DNA from: Diphasiastrum complanatum
Lineage: Eukaryota; Streptophyta; Lycopodiopsida; Lycopodiales; Lycopodiaceae
Assembly: GCA_029204225.1 (NCBI GenBank)
Contig: CM055113.1
Span: forward strand, 23,630,443-23,694,442
Length of the DNA: 64,000 nucleotides
Reading direction: 5' to 3'
Shown here: in pieces, positions 1-10,733 of the stretch
How positions within the stretch are numbered: the stretch's first letter is position 1
Layout: each line of letters starts with the position of its first letter
Position numbers and translations under genes: made by a program
The notes under the pieces: model-generated
What the model was told of the DNA's origin: nothing
The model's input: the letters and a program-made list of their open reading frames with translations, nothing else
The model's database searches: none

Positions 1-621
1 CCATGTGTCAAAAATACATGTACGCAAGCTGAGAACGGAGAGAATGAAGAGATTGAGAGGTAAACCTAAGAATGACAATCCAAAATAAGAGATAAATGAA
101 GAGAATGAGAGGTATAAATATGAATTCCAAGAAGTTCCTAAACTACAAGGATTAGTTAATTACAGTTTACGACTATTGATGTCAAATCAGCCTCGAGTGT
201 ACAATGACGGGCAACATAAGAGTATTTGGGCAGTAATTGTGGTCCAATCACAATTGTTTGTTTTGCCCGGTGCAATATTTGAAAATCACGAAAATTTGGC
301 CGAAAAAGTTAAATACAATTTTTGTCCATCAACCACTGTTACAGTTCATCATAGATGGACACCATTCATTGGGACACATAAGCGTTGAAAGCGTGCAAAA
401 TAAAAAACAACATCTTGACAAAGGGTCCATTTTGAGTTCTAATATCCCCTAATGAAGAAAGAAAATAAAAAGAAACTTAAAAAACAAGCAAGAGCACCTG
501 TCAATTTCTTGTAAGATAAAAGAGCAATTAAGAAGTACCTCTGATTCAACTTTCTCAACTTCTAAGGATGGTTTATTCTATAGGTACTACAATAAAAATG
601 GTCATGTGCTAGTCTTAGCAT
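1..621. other. Anonymous left edge
   Basis: AT-rich sequence with only short reading frames that match no family I recognise. It may be the decayed continuation of the minus-strand Ty3 gag to its right, but nothing visible proves that. Confidence 0.4.
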
Positions 622-1312
622 TCAAACTTCTAATCCATTCTTAAACATCAAATCTCTTGATGGAAAGGAGATGTCAACAATATCTTTCATAGCCCTCTGG
701 AAATCAGCAGTTAGTTTGTCCATGTGGGTTTGTTGAGCCTTCTTCCAAGTTTCCATTTGATGTAGGATTTCTGAAGATTGGGCAGCATTCTCAAGCTTCG
801 AATGATTAAGACATTCAGGATTCTTGGATTTCTTTTTGCAGTCCTCATTGGACCCCTCGTCTTCTTCGCGAATGGCATCGGTCATTACATCCTTAAGTTG
901 ATCATAAAGGTCAAATAGTTTTAGCTCTCGGCGGATACTTTTAGGGAGTCCAACCAAGAAGAATTTGATGGCCATATGTTCGGTGATATTTTTATCAACA
1001 CATTCTAACTTGAGACGTTTGAAACACTCATTGTAGCTCCTAATAGACTCTTCACGACGCCTCTTGATGTGTGTGATTTGTATGAATGGGCTTTGAGTGT
1101 TTAAACACTTGATACCCATAGAGGACCATAAAAAATAATCTAAGCTTTTTAGTTTTAGAAGTGTCTCCATAGAAGTGACATGCATTATCAAAGTCTTGAA
1201 GAAATCTAACTGGGACAGATTCTCCATCGTACTTTGGTGCATCAATGCGCGAAATTCTTTGTTCCAGTCGTGGAGGATTACGATTGGAAGAATCGAAAAA
1301 GTCTCTTGACAT
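622..1312 (-). pseudogene. Ty3/gypsy gag fragment
   Basis: Capsid-type gag of a Ty3/gypsy retrotransposon, which would package element RNA in cytoplasmic particles. Reading down the minus strand, the first part holds RIDAPKYDGESV and FLQDFDNACHFYGD, and after a frameshift near 1,200 it continues with SIRSYNECFKRL, FLVGLPKSIRRELK and TDAIREEDEG. The same order (LPKYDDNTDPQIF, YIERFKRLK, FLVGLPRSIQREL, DAIQKEDEG) occurs in the gag at 12.8-13.3 kb, so the two are homologous. The fragment ends after a glutamine-rich tail without a zinc knuckle. The frameshift and truncation make it a pseudogene. A primer-site-like motif about 840 bp upstream has the spacing expected of a 5' leader. Confidence 0.75.
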
Positions 1313-2150
1313 AATGCAGAATGAGAAACAGAGTAGCAATATAGTATTGTATTTTTTCAAGGAGATCAAAAAGACGGATTTCTTGTAAAATAATGAGTTC
1401 TGACAAGAATATGGACTTTTTTGAAGCAACAGAACTCACAGATAGGAGTATGACTCGTAGATAGTTGATTAAGCAGAATATAGTACTCCCGAATTCTGAT
1501 GGGGAGTTTTCACTAACCAATTATTGATATTTTAATTTTTTGGTTTTTTGTAAAGGAAGGAATTCGCAGAGAGTGTATTTCAAAGTTTTAAATTGTGGCG
1601 ATTTCATGGGATGGTCGGCGAATTCTGAAACTGTAGTTTTGCTGATAGACAAGCTCAATATTGGAAAAAATGCTTGTTTGACAGAAAGTAGACTAAATCT
1701 CTGAGATAAATTCGTAGAGCTGCCATAGGACTGATCTTTCATAGATGTAGCCTCAATAGGACTGGTGAAATCTAAGACGAAGATTTAGTTGGACAACAAG
1801 GAGATTTGTCAGTATAGGTTGATTTTTGAAAATCTGAACAAGGTCAGAATTTGCAAAGGGAATATGCTCAAATTATGATGTTCTGTTATGGCTGCAAACA
1901 ACTTGGAAAATTCTAATATACCTATTTGATGGTGAAAAATGTCACTTGGATCACTTCTTTCAAAGAAAATGCCCAAGTTGACATTGCTGTTTCTCCCTCT
2001 CGGCTTGATAGGTTGCTCAATAGCTCTTGTAGGACCTGGAGAGAAGACAAGTGCTATTGTGTGAAGTATAATAATAGGCAAACATGCACACAAGCATGTA
2101 GCAATAGCAAAAAGAGAAAAAAATATAAGCTATGTAAGAAATTTTAAAAA
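1313..2150 (-). other. Probable retrotransposon leader, no gene
   Basis: Between the primer-site-like motif and the gag start on the minus strand. Several 60-95 codon open stretches exist but none resembles a known protein. I infer 5' leader of the Ty3 remnant. Confidence 0.35.
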
Positions 2151-2166
2151 GCTACAACGGCGCCAA
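2151..2166 (-). promoter_or_regulatory. Ty3-type primer binding site (candidate)
   Basis: The minus strand reads TTGGCGCCGTTGTAGC directly after an LTR-like terminus ending GCAACA. Its first 11 bases match the TGGCGCCGTTG primer site common in plant Ty3/gypsy elements of the Athila/Tat type. A gag fragment follows downstream in the same orientation. Confidence 0.5.
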
Positions 2167-2221
2167 TGTTGCAAGTACATTTAATCATGCGATGGCTAGG
2201 TCTATCTATGGTCTCGCTAGA

Positions 2222-3005
2222 TTATTTATTTAGGGCTCTGGTTGGCCTCTCATCGTATCTTGGTGGTTTCTTTTTCATGTGTCTCTTGATCCATTCTATT
2301 ATCTATTTCTCCTTGATCTTGTTGTTCAGGCAAGAAAGCTGACAAGACTGGTACTTGGATCTGAGTTCTAGGACTTGAGTGACAACTTTTTCATATTCTT
2401 TGATAGTGAACTTTGCCTTTGCCAACTTAGTCGATGCCGTTCGTTTGAATCTATCAAATCGGCCCTAGAACTCGGAGCTCTCTATTCAGTTGGATGACTT
2501 TTTGGCTAATCAGAATGTTTTTTGATCCCAATTCGGAGATGCGCTTCTCCATTGCGGTTTTCTCATCAATCATGGTTTGGATCACTCGTGCAAGGTTAGA
2601 AACTAAACCAAGTGCATCACCAGAATCCACGGGTGTAGGAACAATGGCAGCAATAGAAGGAACAGTAGATGCAAGAGCTTGTCTAGTTTGGCCTTGATAC
2701 TTTGCCTATGTATCTTCTTCCTCGAAGATATCTTCTTCTTCAAATCCTTCTGGCACGGTGGCATCGAACTGCTTCAGGGATACAACGACATAAACGATCT
2801 TTATCATGTTTGGTGCATGTTCTTGTGGATCTGCTTGCTCTCTCTATTGTGGTGCTATATCAAATGTATCAAAAGTCTCATGGAATTGTTCGAATCCTCT
2901 TTCGAGAGATTGAAGTTCAAAGGGCACAGGGCTCTGAGGAAAATAGTCCATCTGGCCCTAGGAGATCAAAATCATCGAACATATCCATAAATTGTTGAAT
3001 TCTCA
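2222..3005 (-). pseudogene. Coiled-coil reading frame of a retroelement (unknown role)
   Basis: On the minus strand an almost continuous protein can be read from FMDMFDDFDLLGPDG, through FEEEDIFEEED and LGLVSNLARVIQTMIDEKT, to IKRHMKKKPPRYDERPTRA, ending at a TAA near 2,222. I count three in-frame stops or stop clusters and at least two frameshifts. The N-terminal part is acidic, the middle is heptad-like (MEKRISELGSKNILISQKV) and the end is basic. I do not recognise a family. It lies between LTR-like ends (GCAACA at 2,167 and again near 3,173), so it may be an extra frame of a retrotransposon. Codon structure this long without function in its past would be surprising, but the present copy is dead. 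Confidence 0.5.
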
Positions 3006-3536
3006 ATGAAGTATATAAAGTCCTTCACACAGGATACTATCCTAAGCATGCCAAACAAAGCAATAACAAAGAGAACAGGTGGTGGATAAACCAGCCCAAC
3101 CAAATCTAGATTGTACGGATCTAGCCCCCAAGCTATGGATCAATTACAGTCATGGAAAGAGGAATTACACTAGCAACATGTAGCTACCAATCACAAAATC
3201 AAGCATACACTAGTGAGAGCCCAATAGGTATACTTATACCCTCCAAGGCCCATGCACCACTAGTAGTGCATTGTGACACCTCACCGGACACCTCTGCAGC
3301 CTATTTGGGCCACGTCATCCAGTTCTCCAATGAGTCACTGAAAGACCCATACCAACTCCACCACCATGTGTTTAGGCCTACAACCATTAATTATGACCAT
3401 GTATACATAAGGGCCTCAATTCCCTTATAGTCACAATTAACTTATGGGCTGTTGGTCTACTGACCCCTAGCATGGACACACTACCCCAGACCAGTCATGG
3501 GCATGCCATTCTTTCCTCCTAATTTAAGTTCTGTCC
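3006..3536 (-). other. Possible LTR/UTR of the chromodomain element
   Basis: No gene. On the minus strand it follows the chromodomain stop and holds a purine-rich tract, a GGTATAAGTATACC TATA-like palindrome near 3,225-3,240, and AGCTTGGGGGCTAG near 3,120-3,135. These are LTR-like traits, but I could not fix boundaries. Confidence 0.3.
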
Positions 3537-3870
3537 TCAGAATTTAAAACTAGGGAAGTTCCTCCTTAAGCTCCCTTTCTGTTTCCATGAATCATCATCG
3601 TCTGTACATCGCTTCCATCAAACAAAATACTCAGTAACTATACGATTTCTCAATCGTTTAGTTCTTGTATCCAAGATCTTTTTGGGTTCAAGTTGATGAT
3701 TTATCCAACAGGTCCAATTAATCTCCAGATCTAAGATGCTCTCGTTCACGTAGACTCTTCTTGAGTTGGCTAACGTAAAATACCGGATGCACTTGAGATC
3801 CTTTCGGGAGTTCCAAATGGTAAGCTAAGAATCCAATCTTTTTCAAGATCCGATACGGTATTGTACATGC
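3537..3870 (-). pseudogene. Ty3 chromovirus integrase C-terminus with chromodomain
   Basis: The minus strand encodes an integrase tail, YRILKKIGFLAYHLELPKG followed by HPVFYVSQLKKSL, which matches the GPY/F-type end of chromovirus integrases. After a stop and a frameshift comes a chromodomain-like segment: EPKKILDTRTKRLRNRIV, TEYFV, a stop, then WKRCTDDDDSW. In this family the chromodomain steers integration to heterochromatin by reading histone marks. Aromatic residues expected of the fold (Y/F in TEYF, both W residues) are visible. Upstream integrase core, RT and protease are absent here, so only the 3' end of the pol gene survives. Confidence 0.7.
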
Positions 3871-4240
3871 CTACAAATTTTTGTTCAGAACTGATAAGCC
3901 AAACTAGTATTCAGTGTAATGGACCCACCAAATTCACCTATAAATTGACTGAATTTCATTCATTCCTCACTTGTGCTAGTGACCAAAGCCTTCCAAAATT
4001 TTTGCATTGCTTTCTGAGACACTTTTATGTGTTTTATATTTCCTTTCTGATCATCATGTCTTCTACCAATACTTCCCAGTCTCCGTGCTATACTATCCAT
4101 CGTGATGTCCCATCTACAACGGACATCATGGTCCTTTCTAGCACAAGCATGGTCACTCAGTGGATGACCCGCAGGATACAAAGCAACAGGTGCAGCTACT
4201 GAAGTGTCAATTATAGATGGCCAAACAAGATCACACGTAG
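3871..4240. other. No recognisable gene
   Basis: A 111-codon minus frame ends within it but has no family resemblance I can support. It may be decayed integrase of the adjacent chromovirus fragment. Confidence 0.3.
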
Positions 4241-4680
4241 CTTCAAGGTGAATTGGATGCAACCACCCTTGAACGTGATGCGTATCTTCAAACACAAATA
4301 CCAGATCATCCGGTCACACCGATGGAGATTGCGTATTTGTTCAAGAAAGTGGAGACATACAAAGTGGCCCTTCAAGAATTTCAAGTGCAGATGTGGAAAG
4401 TACAAAGTGGAAGTGCTGTCCGTAAGAGATCATATGTGGCTGCAGTCGTTGTCCAATCTATTAGCGCAGCTGCATGGGGTGAGCATGAAAAGGGTGCGAT
4501 GTCAGTCAATGCTGAAGTGATCGTTGGTGATGACAATGCAAAAAGTGCATCACTTTTACGAGTAGCCTTAGGATTAGATTTACAGGGTGCCTTTGCTTTT
4601 AGACCACCTTTGGCATTTTGTAAGATAGTGTCTCCTTTTCGCCTGTCACCATAACGTGTGTAAAAACACAATGTCATAAT
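4241..4680. other. Overlapping open frames on both strands, unassigned
   Basis: A 133-codon plus frame (4,253-4,654, beginning MDATTLERDAYLQTQI, with AYLFKKVETYKVALQEFQ) overlaps a 98-codon minus frame (4,381-4,677). The plus frame has a helical, gag-like composition and lies just upstream of a plus-strand Ty3 body, so it may be part of that gag. I do not recognise either frame. Confidence 0.3.
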
Positions 4681-4869
4681 TCCTTGGCCTTTTCTTCATC
4701 TGTGCAAATTTGCATGTAAATATGCAGATTGCGCGACAACGTTAGTAAATATGTAGCATGAATGGAGGCAGATTAAAATGGGATTTAAGGAGAGTAGAGG
4801 GAATAAATCCAACACCCCCCCTTAATCTGGATCCGTGAATGCCTTGATCTTCAGACTGAGCAATGCACA

Positions 4870-5690
4870 AAATTTGATGGAAAATTTTGACCAGCAGAAG
4901 TAGATGGAAAATTTTGACCAACAGAAACAGATGGAAAAGTTGCAGTCGCAATTTGATGAGAAGATCAAAGCATTGGAAGATTTGCATGGAAAAGCGAACA
5001 AGGAATCTGAAAAGTTTGCGAAGACTTTCCGACCACGGAAAATGTCTGGTGTTCTATTTGTACAGGAAATCACAGAGTGAATGAGTGTCCTCATTTGAAA
5101 AAAATGAATGGAAATCTGTGTATGTCATTTGTATGATTCGCCTTATCATGAGACTACTTTTTGCAACTTTAATCCTCGGATAAATTAGCAGCGATATGAC
5201 CATATGGGATATTGAGAACCACAATATTATGGAGGAAATCCAGCAACTAGACCTTGACAATCTGCTCTTGGATACCTGGAACGTTTAGCCTTACCTGTCC
5301 ACCAAAGCACTCCGCTCCTCTGGCCAATTTGATGAAACCAGAACTATACAAAAGTGATGAGCAATGAAACTATGTTAATGATCAAGAAGGTGGATCTTCA
5401 GAACAGTATGCTATTTATGCTGCCGCGCAACAACAAGCATCTAGAAACTGGACCAGAGCACCGCTTGGATGCTTTGCATGTGGAGAAAACCACAGAGTTG
5501 TAGAATGTCCAAATAGAGATAAATTTGTACCATTCTGTCGTGACTGTGGTTATGGGCATTGCTATAAAGACTATCCAGCAAGACCAAAGCCACCACCAGC
5601 TACAGCTCCTATAAATTTGATAACAATCAAGCGAAGACTAGTAGCTCAAAATAAATCAAGTATACCCTTGATGGTGGTCACCAGGGCATA
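4870..5690 (+). pseudogene. Gag C-terminus with zinc knuckles (Ty3 element 1)
   Basis: The nucleocapsid end of gag. It begins with a duplicated glutamine-rich helix (LMENFDQQK then MENFDQQKQMEK), then QSQFDEKIKALEDLHGK. Near 5,045-5,100 a knuckle-like CSICTGNHRVNECPH is readable in another frame, and near 5,467-5,580 a second one, CFACGENHRVVECP, followed by CRDCGYGHCYKDYP. The knuckles are C-x2-C-x3-H-x4-C, one residue shorter than the classical CCHC spacing. Element 2 has the matching pair at 13.68-13.8 kb. Stops and frame changes separate the pieces. Confidence 0.65.
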
Positions 5691-6179
5691 GAAGCAAAAA
5701 GAACCAGTAGCGGATCCAGTACCTACTGATTCTATACCATTAACAGACATACCAACAACACCTGGAGTCTATCCAAATCTTCATGCAAAAAAACGAAGAT
5801 ATCAGAATATGAGGTAGTGGATTAAACATCTACAATAAGAAGAGGAGCTTGAAGCTACTAAAGCAATAGTCGAAGTTCGTTCTTCACCACTGCAGCCACC
5901 AAGAAATTCACATATAGATATGAACGATCAGTTCCATCATCATGAAGAACCCCCCACCCTTCAAGATGACTAAATTGGAAGTGTCGCAAACAGAACTGCT
6001 CATGAATATTTTATCTAGTAAGATTAATATTTGATTGGGAGGGTTTCTAAAGTTAGTGCCAAAAGCAAAAGAAGTCTTAGCGCAAAAGTTAGCTCAAGCA
6101 GAACCAGAAGTCCATCAAGAGCCACTTTTTTGTGCAAGATTTGAAGACTCTAATGAAATACTCCATGTCGGAGCAGCCT

Positions 6180-6650
6180 AAGAAAGTGAACAAAAGAATA
6201 TTACTCTACCGATACAGCATAGACAATTTCCTAAGGAAGCAACTATGATAGATGGTGGTTCAGGAGTTAACCTAATTTCTACAAAGCTATGTGCAAAGTG
6301 GGGCCTTACAAAGATCAAGCCTGTGACTTTTTCCATTAAGCTAGCTGATCAAACGACAGTTCGTCCACGAGGAATGGTTGAAGATATACTTGTCAGAATT
6401 GCGCGAGTATAGTTTGTCATTACTTTCGTAGTAATGGACTTACCAGAAGCACCAAATGTCTACCGAGTCCTATTGGGACGTCCATGGTTATGAGTTGCTC
6501 AAGTAATTCATAATTGGGGTACCAGAAAAATCACTTTTGAAAATCGTGAACGTGCAGTCAAAGTTGATCCTGCAAATTGGACTATCAAACCAGTGGTTCA
6601 AAAAGAGGATGATGATTCATCAACACTCTTGCAACGATTGATTATACAAC
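6180..6650 (+). pseudogene. Aspartic protease (Ty3 element 1), altered active site
   Basis: The frame reads MIDGGSGVNLISTKLCAKWG near 6,245, then IKLADQTTVRPRG, VMDLPEAPNVYRVLLGRPW and VIHNWGTRKITFENRERA. This is the retropepsin of a Ty3/gypsy polyprotein, which would cut Gag-Pol. The active-site motif is D-G-G-S in place of D-S/T-G-S, so the serine or threonine next to the catalytic aspartate is lost. In-frame stops occur near 6,410 and 6,490. Confidence 0.65.
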
Positions 6651-6657
6651 ATGATAT

Positions 6658-7370
6658 ATGTGTCAGCAAGATAATCAGTCAGATTTAAACGAGATTTCAT
6701 TATTGGATCGAACATTGGATACACCGATCACTTTTCCATTGAATGTGCCTAATGTAGCTTGGATATCAATGGAACCTATACCAGATCCTATTGAAAATGA
6801 CCTCATACTTGTGAGTCATGCCTTGACTTATGATGACAATGCAAAACTTACAGATGAGCAGACTCTAAGTCATATGGATCCGACCAGATTTGGAGTGCGT
6901 AATATTCTTGATGAACCAACAATAAAACCGTCCAAAGCAGTTATATTGAAGGAAGACGGGATCACAGAGTCACTAATGAAGAAACAAGCCAAGCAATATT
7001 ATAATACAGTCCTAAAATGGAAAAATCTTTCTCAAAAAATTGATTCAGCGAATATTCCACCCTTACTGGATAAAGGCAAAGGAAAAGTCGAGGATGATTC
7101 TACAAGTTGGAATTCTAGAAAGACATCATTGTCTTGGAAGTCATCACCTCCACGATCAATTCCTGCTAAGAACGCTAAGTGAAGATCCAAGACAAGTCCT
7201 TTTGAAAAGGAACAAGCAGATGTAGTCCAGCATGATATTCCCGAACATTTTAAACGTTATACATTGGATGATGTGGTTATCATATTACCTAACGAACATC
7301 GTGAACCTGAAGAACATGTGCCAAACTCAAAAGATGTTTACGATGGCCCAGCTAGGACACAGCAATAAAT
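6658..7370 (+). pseudogene. Protease-RT linker of Ty3 element 1
   Basis: A 174-codon open frame (6,658-7,182) followed by HFKRYTLDDVVIILPNEHRE and SKDVYDGPART in another frame. Element 2 has the matching text (FKDFTLDDVVIQLPQPHWE, NFFEGPAKT) immediately upstream of its RT, which identifies this as the pol linker, not a separate gene. Confidence 0.55.
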
Positions 7371-7439
7371 TTTGCTGAACCAGGAGAACCACAAAAGATT
7401 GTACAAGTCGGATCACAACTTAATCCCGAACAGTATCAA

Positions 7440-8390
7440 GGACTCTGCATGTTACTTATTAAGTATCAAGATTGCTTTGCATGGACTTATCAAGATCTGA
7501 AGGGTATTCTGACGTCAGTTATTGAACATACCATACCTTTAGTACCTGATGCAGTTCCAAAGGTTACAAAGTTCTATCGCTGTAATCCTAATGTTGCGGA
7601 TCAGATAAAGAAAGAACTTCAGAGATTGCTTGACGCTGATTTCATTTATGAGATCGAGCATACCGAATGAATCTCACCAATTGTCATTGTTCCTAAGAAG
7701 AATGGGAAATTGAGAATTTGTGTGAATCTTAAGGCTTTGAACAAAGTGACGCGAAAAGATCACTTTCCATTACCTTTTACTGAAAGCATTTTCGATCGCC
7801 TTGTTGGAGCGAAAGCTTATAGTTTCTTGGATGGATTTAGTGGCTACAACCAGGTTAAGATTGCACATGCCGATCGTCACAAAATAGCTTTTGCAATAGA
7901 ATGGGACACCTTTGCTTACAAAGTAGTGCCTTTTGGACTCTGTAATGCACCAAGTTCGTTTCAAAGAGTATTGCAATTTGCTTTTAAAGATTATCTACAA
8001 AAATTTCTTGAAATTTACTTGTATGACCTAGGAGTCCATAGTACAGATACAAAACACCTGGATCGATTGGAGAAAGTATTTGAAAGATGTCGCAAATATC
8101 AATTTTTTCTAAATCCAAAAAAATGCCAAATATCGATTTCCCACGGAGTTTTGCTTGGGCATGTGATATCAAGACATGGTATTGCCACAGATTATTCTAA
8201 AATCAAGCTTATTGTGGAATTGCCATCGCCAACAATGATTCGTGGAGTTTATGTGTCTATGGGTCATGCAAACTACTATCGCATTATTATTATCTTCTTT
8301 GTGGATTTAGCAAGACCTATATACAAACTTACTATTGTTCCTATTTGGATAGTAGAGGCGTTAGAAGCCTTTGAAAATTAAGAAAAACAT
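7440..8390 (+). pseudogene. Reverse transcriptase (Ty3 element 1), catalytic Asp lost
   Basis: Ty3/gypsy RT, which would copy element RNA to DNA. The N-terminal part is YQDCFAWTYQDLKGI and KKELQRLLDADFIYEIEHTE, then a stop near 7,668. The core follows: PKKNGKLRICVNLKALNK, SFLDGFSGYNQVKIA, VVPFGLCNAPSSFQRVLQ and the catalytic box IYLYDLGVHS. The usual box is Y-L/V-D-D; the first aspartate is tyrosine here (codon 8,022-8,024), which should abolish activity. The thumb (HANYYR) follows, then a frameshift near 8,380. Confidence 0.9.
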
Positions 8391-8394
8391 TAAC

Positions 8395-8800
8395 TTCAGC
8401 ACCAATACTGCGTTTTCCAGATTGGACGATTGAATTTCATGTTCACACGGATGCCTCGAAATATGCCATTGGATCAGTTTTGACGCAACTAGGTGACTAT
8501 AAGAAGGATTATTTTATACAATTTGCAAGCAGACAGCTTACAGATCTGGAGAAGAATTATTCAACAACAGAACGTGAAGCGTTAGCCATAATTTTTTCTG
8601 TTCAAGATTTTCGTCACTATCTCATGGAAATGCACTTTGCATTTTATATGGATCACCAGTCGTTACTTTACTTGGTAAACAAGACATGCAATACTGGATG
8701 TATTGCAAGATGGTTACTATTATTGATTGAATTTGACTTTCGAATTGTGGTTCGAAAGGGCAAGCAACATTATCTAGCCGATCACGTTTTGTGAATTAAA
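8395..8800 (+). pseudogene. RNase H (Ty3 element 1)
   Basis: The domain that degrades RNA in the RNA-DNA hybrid. Visible motifs are FHVHTDASKYAIGSVLTQ (first acidic residue), YSTTEREALAIIFSVQ (glutamate), FYMDHQSLLYLVNK (aspartate) and VVRKGKQHYLADHVL. It is separated from RT by a frameshift near 8,390 and ends with a stop at 8,792. Confidence 0.85.
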
Positions 8801-8859
8801 TCCGCAACAGTTAATACTAAAGTGGATGATGAATTAACAAATGTTGCATTGTTGTATGT

Positions 8860-10215
8860 AGAAGGAGTACCTGAGTGGGCAGCGGATATTGTTGAGTACC
8901 TGTTGCTAGGACAACCGAATGACTCTTTGACATAAGTACAAAAGAGACAATTGATTCATAAGGCTCAACCTTATCAATTGATTACAGGACAATTGTATCC
9001 TCGTGGATCAAACAATATTCTACGTAGATGTGTTTTATCCCATGAAATCCCAGATCTAATCATATTTTCACATGATGACATGGGCGGAGGACATTTCTCT
9101 ATAGATATTACTGTTTGCAAACTTTTGCAATCAGGTTGTTGGTGGCCTACGCTTCATAAGGACACAAAAAATTATATTCAGACATGTGATGTTTGCCAGC
9201 GAGCACGACGGCCTACTAGACAAAACTATGAACCCTTGCATCCGATTTTATCGCAAGCACTGTTTGAAAAATGGGGGCTAGATTATGTTGGTCCTATTCA
9301 TCCTACCGTGTGAGGATCTCAGGCCCGATACATTATCGTAGCAGCAGATTATATGACCAAGTGGGTTGAAGCCAAAGTTGTCAAAATTGCTGATGCGAAA
9401 TCTATGACCAAGTTTCTCTATGAAAATACTATAATCAGATTTGGATGTCCGATCGAGAGTGACCGGGGTACACACTTTGTTAATCAAACAATAAAGTGTT
9501 AACTGGAAGATTTTTTTGTCATACACAGATTTAGTACTTCTTACTATTCCAAAGGAAATGGCCAAGCTGAATCTTCCAATAAGATTCTCTGCACTATTAT
9601 GACAAAGACAATTGAAGCGAGTTGGTCTGATTGAGAACATAAACTATATGCAGCATTATGGGCATTCAGAACCGCTTACAAAAATAGTACAAATCAAACA
9701 CCCTTTCAACTAGTTTATGGTCAAGATGTTGTCATGCCGATTGAATTTTTAATCCCATCTTTAAGCATAGCGACAACAGAATGGTTAAATGATGATAAGT
9801 CCTTACAACTATGTCATGAAGCCTTGCACAAATTATATGAAACACAATTGATGGCAGTTCATGTGTTAGCATCAGAGAAAGCCCGCCGCAAGACATGGCA
9901 CGATTGTCAATTGCACAAAAAGGATCTGAAAGAAGGAGATCTTGTATAATGTACAAAACGAAGCTGATCAAGAGAAAATTGAAGTTTACCGGTGAAGGCT
10001 AGTATAAAGTGAAGGAGATCCTGAACTATGACACAGTAATTCTTGAGCACTTGGATGGAAAACGACTCGGTGAATGGCAGCCGATTATGCAAGTTTTGGT
10101 AGCCTGCTCCGCCAGTTCAACAAGCCTGATCTCAATGATTTTTAAGTTTAGTTGTTTTTCAATTTTTTGTTTTCAATATTTAATTGTTGAGTTTTTTTTG
10201 GAAAAGACAGTATAA
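8860..10215 (+). pseudogene. Integrase (Ty3 element 1)
   Basis: Inserts cDNA into the genome. The zinc-binding N-terminus reads SHDDMGGGHFSIDIT with TCDVCQRARR; the core holds KWGLDYVGPIHP (first D), IESDRGTHFVNQ (second D) and GNGQAESSNKIL (E), so the D,D,E triad is intact. The C-terminal part continues through RKTWHDCQLHKKDLKEGD and EILNYDTVILEHLDGKRLG. Stops interrupt it near 9,311, 9,501, 9,633 and 9,947, and the last piece is frameshifted. No chromodomain is visible. Confidence 0.85.
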
Positions 10216-10670
10216 TTTTTTTTTTTAAATTTAAAAAATTGAAAAACAAAATTGAGAAAAAGACTAATGAGCAAAAGTCATAAAAGTCATCAGCATGTGT
10301 TAGCAGATTCCAGAGAATCCCCAGATGCCGAGCCAAGCTGAAGACACAAGTTATCTCTCACCCATGACCGAGGAGGTCTTAGAAGGAGGAGAGCAGAAGA
10401 AGCTGAGAGCCGAGCATGAGATCCGAGGAAGTACTAGCTAGGAAGACAGTGAGTTATCTATGTGAGCCTACACGGTGTATCCAAAAGAAGGAATGACCAT
10501 GTGGGAGCTAGTCATATTTCCTAGGCTTTGTAAATAAATGTAGACCTCCCTTAAATTAGTTAGAGTGAGCCACCTTTTGATGGTGACCTTTAGTGGAAGG
10601 GCAAATTCCACATGTAATTTCTAATTTCATGGAATTGCCACTTGGGCTCCACGTGGGCAGCCTTCTTATC

Positions 10671-10680
10671 TATATAAGGG
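10671..10680 (+). promoter_or_regulatory. LTR TATA box
   Basis: CTATATAAGGG lies about 375 bp into the 5' LTR. A CACGTGG G-box is 15-20 bp upstream (10,650-10,656). The 3' LTR copy has lost both exact motifs (TTATTTAAGG; CACATGG). Confidence 0.6.
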
Positions 10681-10727
10681 CCCCCTTGTGAGGGAGCTTT
10701 GAATGTATTGTCAAGTTCTCTTGAGCA

Positions 10728-10733
10728 AATAAA
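10728..10733 (+). terminator. Candidate LTR polyadenylation signal
   Basis: AATAAA about 55 bp after the TATA box, placed as expected for the R region; the same motif is kept in the 3' LTR near 20,215. Confidence 0.4.

Larger units (their letters stand above)
4840..10297 (+). mobile_element. Ty3/gypsy element 1, internal region without LTRs
   Basis: The order gag tail, zinc knuckles, protease, RT, RNase H, integrase defines Ty3/gypsy, because integrase follows RT/RNase H. No LTR is visible at the left. On the right the body runs directly into the 5' LTR of element 2 at 10,298, without the 3' frame and polypurine tract that element 2 has. The simplest reading is that element 2 inserted near the 3' end of element 1. 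Many stops and frameshifts show it is inactive. Confidence 0.75.
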
